A stretch of 64,000 nucleotides of DNA, from NCBI RefSeq assembly GCF_030272615.1, contig NC_081415.1, positions 599,955,644 through 600,019,643 on the forward strand, read 5' to 3'. The notes beneath the pieces are model-generated. The model worked only from the letters and a program-made list of their open reading frames with translations. It was not told the origin of the DNA and searched no databases. This DNA comes from Cryptomeria japonica (taxonomy: Eukaryota; Streptophyta; Pinopsida; Cupressales; Cupressaceae). The position numbers and the translations under genes were made by a program. This document shows, one piece after another, positions 12,487-23,141 of the stretch; within the stretch, counting starts at the first letter, position 1, and every line of letters begins with the position of its first letter.

Positions 12487-14190
12487 CTACTTGGGGATAT
12501 TGAGGATATCCCATAAAGATACACTTGCAAGGGCTTTCTTAACCTGCTCCATGATATTAAGGGTCATGGGGATAGACACCTTTGGTTCCTTTGGCTTGTA
12601 GGACATGACTTCTTTAGGCTTCTGAAATGGGGAAACTATGATAGGTTGATCTGTCATTTTGTCATGACCTGTCTTGGGCTGTTGCACCACTGGCTCACCC
12701 ATTAATCTATGTTTTAAATGAAGATTGTAGTGAGATTGCACTTTAGGAGTCTTTGAGGTAGAGGTGGAAGCATCATTAGAGAACACTACTTCTTTGCCTT
12801 CCATCCATGAGAAAAGAACATGATATGGGGTGATTTCAGGTGGCTACTCCAAAGACATGCCTTGCATCTGTGCAATGAGTACAACATTATCCATACTTGG
12901 GGATGCATAGACTCTAGAGTCGGGGTTGATACCTTGGCTCCGTTGGTCTGCCACTCTTTGTTGTAAGTTTTCCCTTGGGCAATTTCGCGGCATATGAGAT
13001 TCGTTGCAGGGAAAACACCAAGAATTGGTATCGTCCGCTAAGTTATTTTATCTCGCGAACAACTCTTTATTTTGATTCGATAGTATAGCTTACAAGGGAG
13101 TCGAGACCAGAACAATTTGGTTGTTTGGCTGAGACTATGTAGCTTTAACACCTCCCTGATACTGGTTCTACTGATATGGAGGTATTCCATCTTGGTAATT
13201 ATGGAAAGGTGGCCTTGTGGGGGATACTTGTTGCCTTTTAATGTTAATTATCTTGTTCAAGTAAGTCTACAGGAGATTTTTTATGTTGTTCACCTCAACC
13301 ACCAGGGAAGAAGATGCAACGTTACTTGGTTGGGCATTTAGAAAGACATACATGGATTGCGACAAAGCTGACGAACTTGGGGACGGTTTCTCTGGTACTT
13401 GATTCAACAACTTAGGGAAGATTGACATATGGGGTCTCAGGGGAAGCTTTTTGGTGTCGATCAAGTTGTTTTCCACTCAGATTGCAAGTTCATACACATC
13501 TGAAAGCGTATTCCCACCAAGGGATTGAATCATTAAGGATATATCTGAGTTGAAAGCCTTGAGATAAAAAACAAATGCCATATCCATAGGAGGACAGGCA
13601 GTGGCAAGGATACTCTACTAGGTCTTGTGAAACTTGGTACTAAAATCAGTAACTTCTTCCTGAGGAGCTTGCTTTATGGTAGTGAACTGCTGAAGTAGGG
13701 AGGATCTGTCACCCTTTTTAGTAAATCGCTCAAAAATAAGGTCTTCGAGCTGGTCCCAGTCAACAATTGAGTTTGGGTGCAAGGATCTGTACCAATCTTG
13801 GGCCTTTCCTTTAAAGGAATTTGTGAGAAGCCTTAATGCCACATTTTGTTGTGTGACATTATGCACAATGCATACATCTGACACATCTTGCAAGTGTTCT
13901 ATGAGAGTTTTGGAATCCTCTCCAGTGAATTTTGGTAGAGATTTCAGAGAAAATGCTAGAATAGGATCCCATTGGTTAGGAGGCATAGTTGGAATAAGTA
14001 GGCTCCCACTATCCCATGTGGCAAAATTTTGAGGAGGGATAATAGCCATTTGTACAAGAACTTGAATTTGGGTTTTAACTTGAGCTTGCACATCTCCTCC
14101 TAAGCTTCTTGCTTGGACTATTACAAAAGGCAGTACCAATAGGCTTGGATTTAAGAAAGTTTGAGATCTAGTAACAAGCCTGTGGCTCAT
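12487..14190 (-). pseudogene. gag: Element C gag (capsid and nucleocapsid)
   Basis: The start at 14190 reads MSHRLVTRSQ, just 26 bases inside the PBS-like site. The capsid region (about 13990-13620) has the retrotransposon gag signature LPKFTGEDSKTLIEHL, then FKGKAQDWYRSL and LIFERFTKKGDRSSL. After a stop at 13618 and frame changes, a nucleocapsid zinc knuckle of the CX2CX3HX4C type lies at 12979-13017. A linker piece at 12804-12487 follows. Gag packages the RNA. Confidence 0.85.
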
Positions 14191-14215
14191 ACACCCTCTC
14201 TAGTTAGAGAAATTT

Positions 14216-14235
14216 CAGTCCCACCGAGTGTGCCA
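14216..14235 (-). other. Primer-binding-site-like sequence of element C
   Basis: On the minus strand TTTTTC is followed by TGGCACACTCGGTGGGACTG, resembling the TTTC-TGGCACCCACCGTGGGG site of element D. It lies 26 bases before the gag start. I cannot assign the tRNA. If it is the PBS, the 5' LTR of C ends at about 14249. Confidence 0.55.
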
Positions 14236-14248
14236 GAAAAAGAACCAT

Positions 14249-15116
14249 TGATGTCTAAAATTGTTTTAGGCACACAACTTTATGGGAAACTGAGTGTTGT
14301 GGAACCTATGCGCTTTCATTGAGTAACCTTTGATATTTTAGAAGCCAACTCTCCATTTACTTGAGGAGAAAAGAGGATAGAAAAATATAAAATAAAACTA
14401 ATCTAAGGTGATGTGCCTAATCTCGCTTTCTTTCAAACAACTAGCACAAATAATTTCACATATATGTTATTCTAAGGCCCATTCAACAATCTACATGTCT
14501 TATGAACAATGTTGAATAGATTTAAAAACCTTTTAAATGGCATAAAGTAAAGCATACATGAACGTCTACCAGAATGAAGGAGTATATAACATGATTCAAC
14601 CAACAGAGCTAAGCATACATCACTAAAGTCAAGGCTAAATATCAAATGCACAGAAAACCATTAATGAATACTAAACAAAATAATCCCAAAAGGCCCAAGG
14701 CACAATTTGATAACTTTTATTCTAAAAACAATAACAATGTTGAGGTTTTTTTTTAATCTAGAAATCTTCTCTGTATATTGAGACAAAAGTCTAGAAGTCC
14801 TTAATCTTACAAGCATTCAAAAATAAATAGGGGGTCTAACCACCCACTACGGAGAAAATAAAAAAATAGCGTGATATCGCGCCAACTGGCCCAAGATATC
14901 ATTCTGCAAAGTCATCAAATACCGTGAAAGTGATGATTGCTTTTGACCTATAGCTCTGCCTAGCCTATTCCTTTCTATTATTAGGATTAAAAAAGCATCA
15001 TCATGGCCACTCCATTGCAACAACCTTGTGGGAAAAATTGGAACACCCCCCCCCCCCCCCCAAAAAAAAAAAAAAGAGGTTGGTAACTACTCAGTACATT
15101 AGTCATGCCTCACAAG
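14249..15116 (-). repeat. Putative R/U5 side of element C 5' LTR
   Basis: This non-coding stretch lies between the PBS-like site and the insertion point of element A. Its right end (15081-15116) is shared with the left LTR copy. The rest has no counterpart in the window, so the LTR assignment rests only on position. It contains a striking homopolymer pair, 16 C then 14 A, at 15046-15075. The last five bases, ACAAG, are the target duplication of element A. Confidence 0.45.
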
Positions 15117-15151
15117 TGATAACTCAATGATGAACGGATAGTACCAAACCA

Positions 15152-15180
15152 ATACTGAGAGGGGGGGGGTGAATCAGTAC
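15152..15180 (-). repeat. G-rich hairpin module in element A 3' LTR
   Basis: Short inverted arms (plus strand ATACTGA and TCAGTAC, with the first position unpaired) flank a run of nine G. It lies about 35 bases from the U5 end of the LTR. The same module is present in the other A LTR and in both B LTRs. Confidence 0.7.
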
Positions 15181-16026
15181 AGGAAAAAACAAATTCCTAA
15201 AACCGGTTTGTCAGCAGACACTGTGCTTTGGCAGACAAATAGTAACACCGGTCTTAAACAGAGTACAATCGGCAAAACCCAGAATAACTGAGACAAGCAT
15301 AAACCGGTTGACACTTATCTTTTCATACAATCTAATACATCATTTCCATTTCACCCTAGTGCATGAACAGGTAATCTATCATCAAAATATATAAACAACT
15401 AGATCAACATGATTTACCTTCAGACACGCATCACTTAAACCATAACATGAATACCACCACACATGATACACAGATTTTTCACATGGAAACCCAACTGGGA
15501 AAACCAACGGTAGGGATGAATACCCACAAGCTATTTTTGAACTCTTTAGAAGTCCGCTCTGTTAGGAGCCTTGTCTAGTTAAAGACTGATACAATAGGTT
15601 TTGTTAGGAACCGATCCTGTTAGGGATCACCTGGTTAAGGGATGGCTAGAATACCCGGTTAAGGGTTAAACCCTGTTAAAGGTTGCCTTGTTAGAGGATT
15701 TCAAGAACTCAATGGTTTTGAGTCACCCTGTCAAAGGATTTACAGTAAGCCGGTTAAAGCTACCTTGTTAAGGGATTTCCCATCTATTGAAGTGGTTAGA
15801 GATCAACAGGTATTACAATGATTTGGTAACAACACTCAATGCCAATGCAAATCTACTTTAGCTCCTCTTCACCTTCTGCACTTACACTCTACAGATATCA
15901 CTTCTCTCCTCTGGTCTAGCAAGAATCATGTATCTCTTCACTTGGATACACACACATAACTTTTGCCAACAACTTCAGAAAGAAACACAACATCGACCTT
16001 ATAGGAAACAGATAGGTCAGTAGCAT

Positions 16027-16045
16027 AAACCCTAAACCCTAAACC
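16027..16045. repeat. Telomere-like AAACCCT run in element A 3' LTR
   Basis: Two full AAACCCT units and a partial third, matching the plant telomere repeat. A second copy lies in the other LTR at 29941-29959. Short runs of this kind also act as telobox promoter motifs in plants. No such role is shown here. Confidence 0.8.
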
Positions 16046-16596
16046 TGTTAGGTTAAGAAATTCAAATGGTTCAATCCTGACCGTTGAGCACATTGCATTA
16101 AATGCAACAGTCTTGAACTGATCTCAAGATGTTCTCCATCATTCATTTTCCACCGCTTTCATGGAGGCTGATAACCCATCACACGTTTTCACTATTTACA
16201 GACTTCACACATTCCTGAGGTAGATAGGAACAATATCCTTCATGCAAGATCCTTCATGCGCACAAGGATAACGTGGCAACACGATCTATTCTTCTTTACA
16301 ATGCTAACTCATCACACAAATTCACCAGTTGAGTCACACAGGCTTGAAACACTTCAACCGGAAACCCTAAAGTTGAGACTACCAACTGGTAGTCATACAA
16401 AGCTTCCATGTACCAGTTCCCATATCAACATGCTAGTTCACCTTGAACAAACACACTGCTTCACTTTGGCACATATACTGGTTCACAATGTTATACCGGT
16501 TCTCACATATATCGGTTCTCTCTTCTTTAGCATATTGACATCAATGACAACATACAATGTCATCATGTCCTCATACCGGTTCACATAATGCCAACA

Positions 16597-16611
16597 TTCT
16601 CCCCCTTTGGC
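16597..16611 (-). other. Element A polypurine tract
   Basis: On the minus strand GCCAAAGGGGGAGAA lies directly before the TGTTGG start of the 3' LTR. This is the site where plus-strand DNA synthesis is primed. Confidence 0.9.
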
Positions 16612-16841
16612 ATTGATGCCAATATACAAAGATATCTCTCCGCTTCACATCTTCTCCCCCAATTTCTGCAGATATCTTCTCTGCTTCACCTCTTCTCCCC
16701 CTTTGACAACAATGCCAAAGTGGAGGCACAAGCTTCCCTGTTCCATTATGCTGCTCCCTTTGAGGAGTAGTATCCTTCAACACATCAATCCTGAAAAAAA
16801 ATTTGACTATGCAATATCTAATTGATGTGGAGCATATACCT

Positions 16842-18923
16842 TTAGTTCACCTCATGAAGGGGCAACACCCCTAATTCACCTCTTAAGTACATAAATATAG
16901 TCTTTGGGAGAGGCTTGGTGAATATGTCTGCTAACTGCTCCTTACTGGAAACATGTTCCAGTGCAATCTCTTTGTTATGAACCTTTTCCCTCAAGAAATG
17001 ATACTTAAGCTCAAAGTGCTTGGTTCTAGAATGTAAAATTAGATTCTTGGAGATGTTAATTGCACTAGTATTGTCACAAAATATACTTACCGGTTCAGAT
17101 ACAGGAACTTTGAAGCCATTTAATACACGCTTCATCCAAATTGTCTGAGTGCAGTTCATGAAAGCTGCAACATACTTTGCTTCCGTTGTAGACTGAGAGA
17201 TACAACTCTACTTCTTACTCATCCATGAGACCAGTCTACCATCAAGAAAGAATGCACCACCAGTTGTTCTCTTTCGGTCATCCACATTACCTGCCCAATC
17301 AACATCTGTGAATACTTTCAAGTTGAAATCCTTGCTATATGGATACCACAATCCATAATCAATAGTTCCCTTCAGATACCTAAGAATCCGCTTGACTGCA
17401 ACCAAGTGAGATTCTCTTGGACTTTTCTGGAACCTTGCAGTAATGCCAACTGCATATGTAATATCTGGTTTGCTATGCACTACATAATGCAACTTACCAA
17501 TCATTGATCGGTATTCCTTCTCATTAACCAATGCTGAGTCATCCTCTTTAGATAGTTTACAACTGGTCACCATCGGTGTACCAACTGGTTTGCCATCTTC
17601 CATGCCAAATGTCTTCAACACCTCTTTGACATACTTGGACTGAATGATAAAGATTCCATCTTTCATCTGTTGAATCTGCAGTCCAATGAAGAAGTTAATC
17701 TCCCCTATGAGTGACATCTCAAACTCTTTCTTCATCTCATCTGCAAATTCATGACTCATCTTGTCATCTCCACCAAAGATAATGTCATCAACAAATACTT
17801 CACAGATTAGGATCTGATCTCCTTCAGATTTCAAGTAGATATTGCTATCTTCGCTTGTTTTCTCAAATCCAATCTTCACAAGATGGGAGTGCAGTCATTC
17901 ATACCATGCTCTAGGTGCCTGCTTTAGACCATATAAGGCTTTATGTATCCTACACACCATGTCACTGTCTTCAGATAGGGCAAACCCATTTGGTTGCTCT
18001 ATATACACCTCCTCTTCAAGTACACCATTTAGGAATGCATATTTTACATCCATTTGATATACTTTAAATCTTTTAAAAGCTGCATATGCAAGAAGCATAC
18101 AAACTCCTTCCAATTTGGCTACAGGAGCAAAGGTTTCTCCATAGTCTTCTCCTTCTTCTTGGGCATATCCTTTACACACCAGTCTGGCTTTGTTTCTAAT
18201 CATTGTGCCATCCTCATTCAACTTATTTCTGAAAACCCATTTGGTACAGATGATATTTTTATGCTCTGGTCTGGGTACCAAAGACCATGTACCATTTCTC
18301 TCTATCTGGTCAAGTTCCTCTTCCATTGCCTTGATCCAGTCTTCATCTTTATGTGCCTCTTTGAAAGATTTAGGCTCAAATTCAGAGATCATACATGAGT
18401 TTTCTTTGACCTTTCTTCTTGTAAGGATTCCTGCATCCTTATCTCCTATTATCTGCTTAGGATCATGATTCAGCTTGACATACCGAGGAATGGTCTTAAC
18501 AGATTCCTCTTTCTTTTCTTCTTCATCCTCATCTCCATCAGTATCAGCATCTACATCTACTGGTGTAGGAACACTATTACTGGTACTTGGTTGACTGGCA
18601 ACCGGTTCCCAGAAGGTTACAACCGGTTCATTTACCGCTTGCTTACTGTCGGTTTCCTCAGTTTTCTCAGAGGTTTCATCAACTCTCATGTTAATGCTTT
18701 CCATAATTCTCTGAGTCCTATTATTGAAACACTTGAGAGCTTTGCTCTTGGTGGAATATCCTAGGAATATTCCCTCATCACATTTCGCATCAAATTTGCT
18801 TTGGTGTTCGCTCCTCTTGATGTAACATTTGCTACCAAACACTCTAAAGTAGGTAACCACAGGGGTCTTACCGGTCCAATACTCATAAGGAGTTTTATCC
18901 TTACCTCCAAAAGGTGTGAGCAA
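16842..18923 (-). pseudogene. pol: Element A reverse transcriptase and RNase H
   Basis: The frame opens at 18923 with the integrase C-terminal part ([15 protein letters not shown] and [14 protein letters not shown]). After an acidic linker comes [54 protein letters not shown], then the catalytic VFVDDIIFGGDD at about 17785, then YLKGTIDYGLWY. RNase H follows, with FTDVDWAGNVDDRKRTTGG and FCDNTSAINISKN, ending HEVN at 16842. In-frame stops lie between 17895 and 17879 and between 17208 and 17159, and a frameshift joins it to integrase near 18910. The aspartates of RT and RNase H are mostly retained. Confidence 0.92.
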
Positions 18924-19500
18924 CGTTTGCTTGAATCAACATTGTTCTTGCTGCTTCAACCATAGTCTGATTATTCCTCTCTGCTAGGCCATTCTGCTGT
19001 GGAGTCCGGGGGGCAGACAACTGCCTCTTGATGCCATGTTCTTCATAATAGTTGTTGAATTCACTAGAAGTGAATTCCCCTCCTTGTTCAGCTCTAAGGC
19101 ACTTGATCCTTTTATCGGTTTCCTTTTCCACTAATGCTCTGAAAGCTTTGAACTTTCGAAAAGCTTCAGACTTATCTTTCAAGAATGTGACCCACGTCAT
19201 TCTTGAGCAGCCATCGGTGAGAATCATGAAGTATGTATCATCCTGCACACTCCTAGTTTTCATAGGACCACACAAATCAATATGCACAAGATCAAGTAAA
19301 TTGTCAGCAGTGAAAGGTTTACCTTTAAAGGTTGAGGAAGACATTTTCCCTAGTTGACACTCTCTGCACAAGGTATTTTCCGGTTTGCTCAGCACCGACA
19401 ATCCTCTAACTGCCTTGATCTTGCTAGCCTTCACAATGTTATCAAAGTTTACATGGCAGAGTCTACTATGCCATATCCAGCTATCATCGAACTTGGCCAT
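18901..19500 (-). pseudogene. pol: Element A integrase (pre-integrase and core)
   Basis: The zinc-binding region shows WIWHSRLCHVNFDN and CRECQLGKM, an HHCC set. The core has LVHIDLCGPM with the first aspartate and NGLAERNNQT with the glutamate. At the second aspartate position the sequence reads LRAEQGGEF, so an acidic Glu replaces Asp. The frame is continuous with gag-protease except for a stop near 19501-19548, and a frameshift leads into the RT frame. The first-aspartate-to-glutamate spacing is typical for copia. Confidence 0.92.
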
Positions 19501-19548
19501 AAGATATGTACTGATATTTGCATTCAGCTGAAATAGATTACCTTTGGT

Positions 19549-20886
19549 CTACATGCCGGTGGCCACCAATCCACCATTCTTTCCTTTGATTCTGCACACT
19601 CCATTCTTGAATTCTAGAGTGAGACCACTATCATTCAGTTGGGCAACACTCAGAAGGTTGTGTCCGAGACCATCAACCCAATACACATTGTCAACACTAC
19701 TTTTTCCATTCAGAGAGATAGACCCTTTGCCTTTGACCATACATGGTGCATCATTACCAAAGCAAACCACACCACCATCATACTCTTCCAAGGATAGAAA
19801 CTTGCTTCGATCACTAGTCATATGGTGAGAATAACCACTTTCAATAATCCACTCATTAGAATTATCAAAGTGGGAGACAAGAGCCTTCTTGTCTGACACA
19901 TCTCCCTTGACAACAACAAACACAATATCTTCATTTTCTTCATCTTCTGATTCCTCATCTGTGACACCTTCATCAACTGCCACAAAAAAGTTTCTCCGGT
20001 TTCCTCCTTTGAATTTCTTGAACCTTTCCGGTTTGTCCTTGTTGTCACCATTAGGGCAATTTACAACAATATGTCCTATCCAGTTACAAGAAAAGCATTT
20101 CAAAGGGAGCTTACCTCTATATTTACCGATTCCTTTAGGAAGTTTCTTGGCAAGAAGAGCTTCAAATTCCATCAGAATCTCCTCATCATCCATTTCTCTG
20201 CTCTGTCTTGGTTCACCACTGCTGCTTGCTTCTTTTCTTTTTCTGCATGGTACAACATAAGCTTTGAAAGCTGATTTAGTCTTTTGAACATTGCCATCAA
20301 AACTATTTACCTTATAGGCTGTCAACTTTGCAATGATGGAGTCTAGGGATACCTTAGTCTTGTCTATTGATCTCAACTCCTAAATAGCAGCAACCCTTAT
20401 TGCATAGACCGGTAATAAGGATATCAGAACTTTGCTTACCATAGTGGAATCTTCCATTTTACCACCTACATTCTTGATATCTCCGACAACAGTTTTGATT
20501 CTTATTCCATACTGTTGAATGGTCTCACCTTCAACCATCCACATGTCTTCAAACTTCCCTCTAAGGCTTTCTTCCTTAGCTTGTTTTACATGCTCATCAC
20601 CGCCATAGATATTTTCAAGAGTATCCCATACTTCTTTGAGATTTATTTTATCTTGGACATCAATAAACTCAATGTCAGATGAACTACTAATTAGGGCTTC
20701 CATGACTTGCCCATTATCCTGCATCTCTCTCTTTTGGTCATCGGTGAGAGTACCGGTAGGGGCAACATAAGAATTCTCAACATAGCTCCAGTGTTGAGCA
20801 CCCATTCTTCTGATGTATATCTTTGTTCTGTCTTTCCATATATTGAAATCATCTTTGTTGAACTTTGGACCTTCCCTCTTCATCAT
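19549..20886 (-). pseudogene. gag: Element A gag and protease
   Basis: The ATG at 20886 lies 58 bases inside the PBS. Residues 1-168 are a copia-type gag (FNIWKDRTKIYIRRMG, WDTLENIYGGDEHVKQAK, VEGETIQQYGIRI). A stop at 20377-20379 interrupts it. A CX2CX4HX4C zinc knuckle, CFSCNWIGHIVVNC, lies at 20056-20097, followed by an acidic linker. The protease active site at 19819-19852 reads WIIESGYSHHM: the catalytic D-S-G is E-S-G, so the enzyme is probably dead even apart from the stops. Gag coats the RNA, and protease would mature the polyprotein. Confidence 0.9.
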
Positions 20887-20943
20887 TAGATTGGGATCTT
20901 TTCCTCAAGCGGTTAAGCTTATAACACAAAGGACCTGGAGGAC

Positions 20944-20955
20944 GCTCCGATACCA
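20944..20955 (-). other. Element A primer binding site (initiator Met tRNA type)
   Basis: The minus strand reads TGGTATCGGAGC, one base from the common copia site TGGTATCAGAGC that pairs with the 3' end of initiator methionine tRNA. It starts two bases (AT) after the LTR end. Confidence 0.9.
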
Positions 20956-20957
20956 AT

Positions 20958-21741
20958 TGATAACTCAATTATGAAAGGATAGTATCAAACTGGTACTGAG
21001 AGGGGGGGGGGGGTGAATCAGTACAAGCAAAAACACATTCCTAAAACCGGTTTGTCAGCAGACACTATGCTTTGGTAGACAAACAGTAACACCGGTCTTA
21101 AACAGAGTACAACCGACAAAACCCAAAATAACTGAGACAAGCATAAACCAGTTGACACTTATCTTTTCATACAATCTAATACATCATTTCCATTTCACCC
21201 TAGTGCATGGACAGGTAATGTATTATCAAAATATATAAACAACTAGATCAACATGATTTACCTTCAGACACACATCACTTAAACCATCACATGAATAACA
21301 CCACACATGACACATAGATTTTTCATGTGGAAACCCAACTAGGAAAAACCATGGTGGGGATGAATACCCACAAGCTATTTTTGAACTCTTTAGAAGTCTG
21401 CTCTATTAGGAGCCTTGTCTAGTTAAAGACTGATACAATAGGTTTTGTTAGGAACCGATCCTGTTAGGGATCACCTGGTTAAGGGATGGCTAGAATACCT
21501 GGTTAAGGGTTAAACCTTGTTAAAGGTTAGCTTGTTAGAGGATTTCAAGAACTCAATGGTTTTGAGTCACCCTGTCAAAGGATTTACAATAAGCTGGTTA
21601 AAGCTACCCTATTAAGGGATTCCCAACTGTTGAAGTGGTTAGAGATTAACAGATATTACAATGATCTGGTAACAATACTCAATGCCAATGCAGATCCGCT
21701 TTAGCTCTTCTTTACCTTCTGCACTTATACTCTGTAGGTAT
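20958..21741 (-). repeat. Element A 5' LTR, PBS-proximal part
   Basis: These 784 bases match the first part of the 3' LTR copy. The LTR is interrupted after GGTAT (21737-21741), the target duplication of element B, and resumes at 29815. Adding the distal 696 bases gives 1480 bases, the same as the other LTR. Confidence 0.95.
20993..21024 (-). repeat. G-rich hairpin module in element A 5' LTR
   Basis: Perfect 7-base arms GTACTGA and TCAGTAC enclose a loop with twelve consecutive G. It lies in U5, about 35 bases from the PBS. Confidence 0.8.
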
Positions 21742-22941
21742 TGTTAGGCCCAATATGGAAAGCTAATGTACTGAGAGGGGAGGGGTGAATCAGTACTTCA
21801 AATCATTTTCTCAACAATATCTTTACTGTTATGCATAAACAAAATAGTGCAGTAACATAAAACAAAACTATAATCAACAGATAACATTCATACATGATTC
21901 ACTCCATAACACATATATTTTGGTCACGTAGAAACTCTTGGTTAGAGAGAAAAACTGCGGTGGGGATGGCACACCCACAACTTCACTACTGTAATAATAA
22001 AGAGTGCTTGGTTAGAGCTACATTTAGCTATTTCTGATAGCTTACCCTGTTAGGAGTATTAAGATCAGTTAGATCTACCTTGCTAAAGAATTTATACAAC
22101 ACTATATAAGTGTAGCACTTGGTTAAAAGATTTACAATTTATAGACTTGGTTAGAGTCTTTTGCCCTGTTAAAGGTTTCTCTTACAACTTCAAAATATTA
22201 CAATATAATCATTATAAATATATGCAACTTTACATCTGAAATGCTGTAGCAGATTCTATGTGCTCAAAATAAGATTACCTTGCCTATAGCATACCTCGGT
22301 AACTCATAAAGTAACTTGGTAAACCCTTCTGTTTACTCTATTCCTCGACTGTTCTCCGATAACCTTCTCGGTGACCTCTATGTCTCTATAATAGTCATAA
22401 TACTCTGTGATTTCTCATGTATCACATAAGTCTTGCTTCATACACATATGCACACACATTTCTCACATTCACACCTTTTCTAACCCTAAATTCATGCTAA
22501 ATAAATAGACTTCTTATGTCGATGATCTGATTCATTGCTTCGATCTTACAAACATGATTTCTCAAATAAATAACCATGCAAAATATTTCATTGGTTAGAT
22601 GACCTCAAAATTATACAAAATCTGTATGTGCAATGTCCAATGTGATAACGATTTTGTGTGCCTCGATCTTGTAACACGTTTTCATATGTGTGTCCAGGTT
22701 CAATGAATCTGGTAACATGTTTCACTTGGTGTATATCAACTCGGTGTATTATCTTTACTGCTCGATAGTCATGAAATAACACTCGGTAGACAGCTCGGTG
22801 TATACTGGGCTTTGTGACTGTTTTCCTTCTGTAACCGACTAGGCTATTCATATCGAGTAAATATTTCGGTAGTGGTAACTGACTAGAATATATAGAATGA
22901 CTTTGTATATAAAACTAATGGCAATTTGATAAGTAGTAACA
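21742..22941 (-). repeat. Element B 3' LTR
   Basis: 1200 bases, minus-strand start TGTTACTACTTATC and end GGGCCTAACA. It is close to identical with 28612-29809. It contains many degenerate short units built on TTGGTTAGAG and CCTGTTAAAGG, like the middle of the A LTR. Confidence 0.95.
21768..21796 (-). repeat. G-rich hairpin module in element B 3' LTR
   Basis: GTACTGA and TCAGTAC arms flank GAGGGGAGGGGTGAA. This is the same module and position as in element A. Confidence 0.8.
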
Positions 22942-22955
22942 ATCTCCCCTTTTGA
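22942..22955 (-). other. Element B polypurine tract
   Basis: The minus strand TCAAAAGGGGAGAT lies directly before the TGTTACTAC start of the 3' LTR. Confidence 0.88.
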
Positions 22956-23141
22956 CTTTAGTTGAGATGTTTGACAAAACTACTTTGAAAGTCATTACTC
23001 AAAAATCTGTATACTTTACAAAATTTGACTAAACATGCAGTATATACATTAGTCATTGAAATAGTATAATCAAATATACTCCCCTTATCAATATGCTATA
23101 CAAAACTCTGTAATGTGTGCTCAGTGATCAATACTCTGTAA

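Larger units (their letters stand above)
15117..16596 (-). repeat. Element A 3' LTR (1480 bp)
   Basis: On the minus strand the LTR starts TGTTGGCATTATG next to the polypurine tract and ends GAGTTATCA at 15117. The U3 side (about 16320-16596) carries repeated ACCGGTTC-like motifs. The middle has many short degenerate units around GTTAAAGG and a telomere-like run. The U5 side has the G-rich hairpin module. It is the intact counterpart of the LTR split by element B. Confidence 0.95.

Noticed and set aside
22588-22851. 87-aa ORF in the element B LTR
   Set aside because: Located inside the LTR and not maintained as an open frame in the other LTR; no motif.
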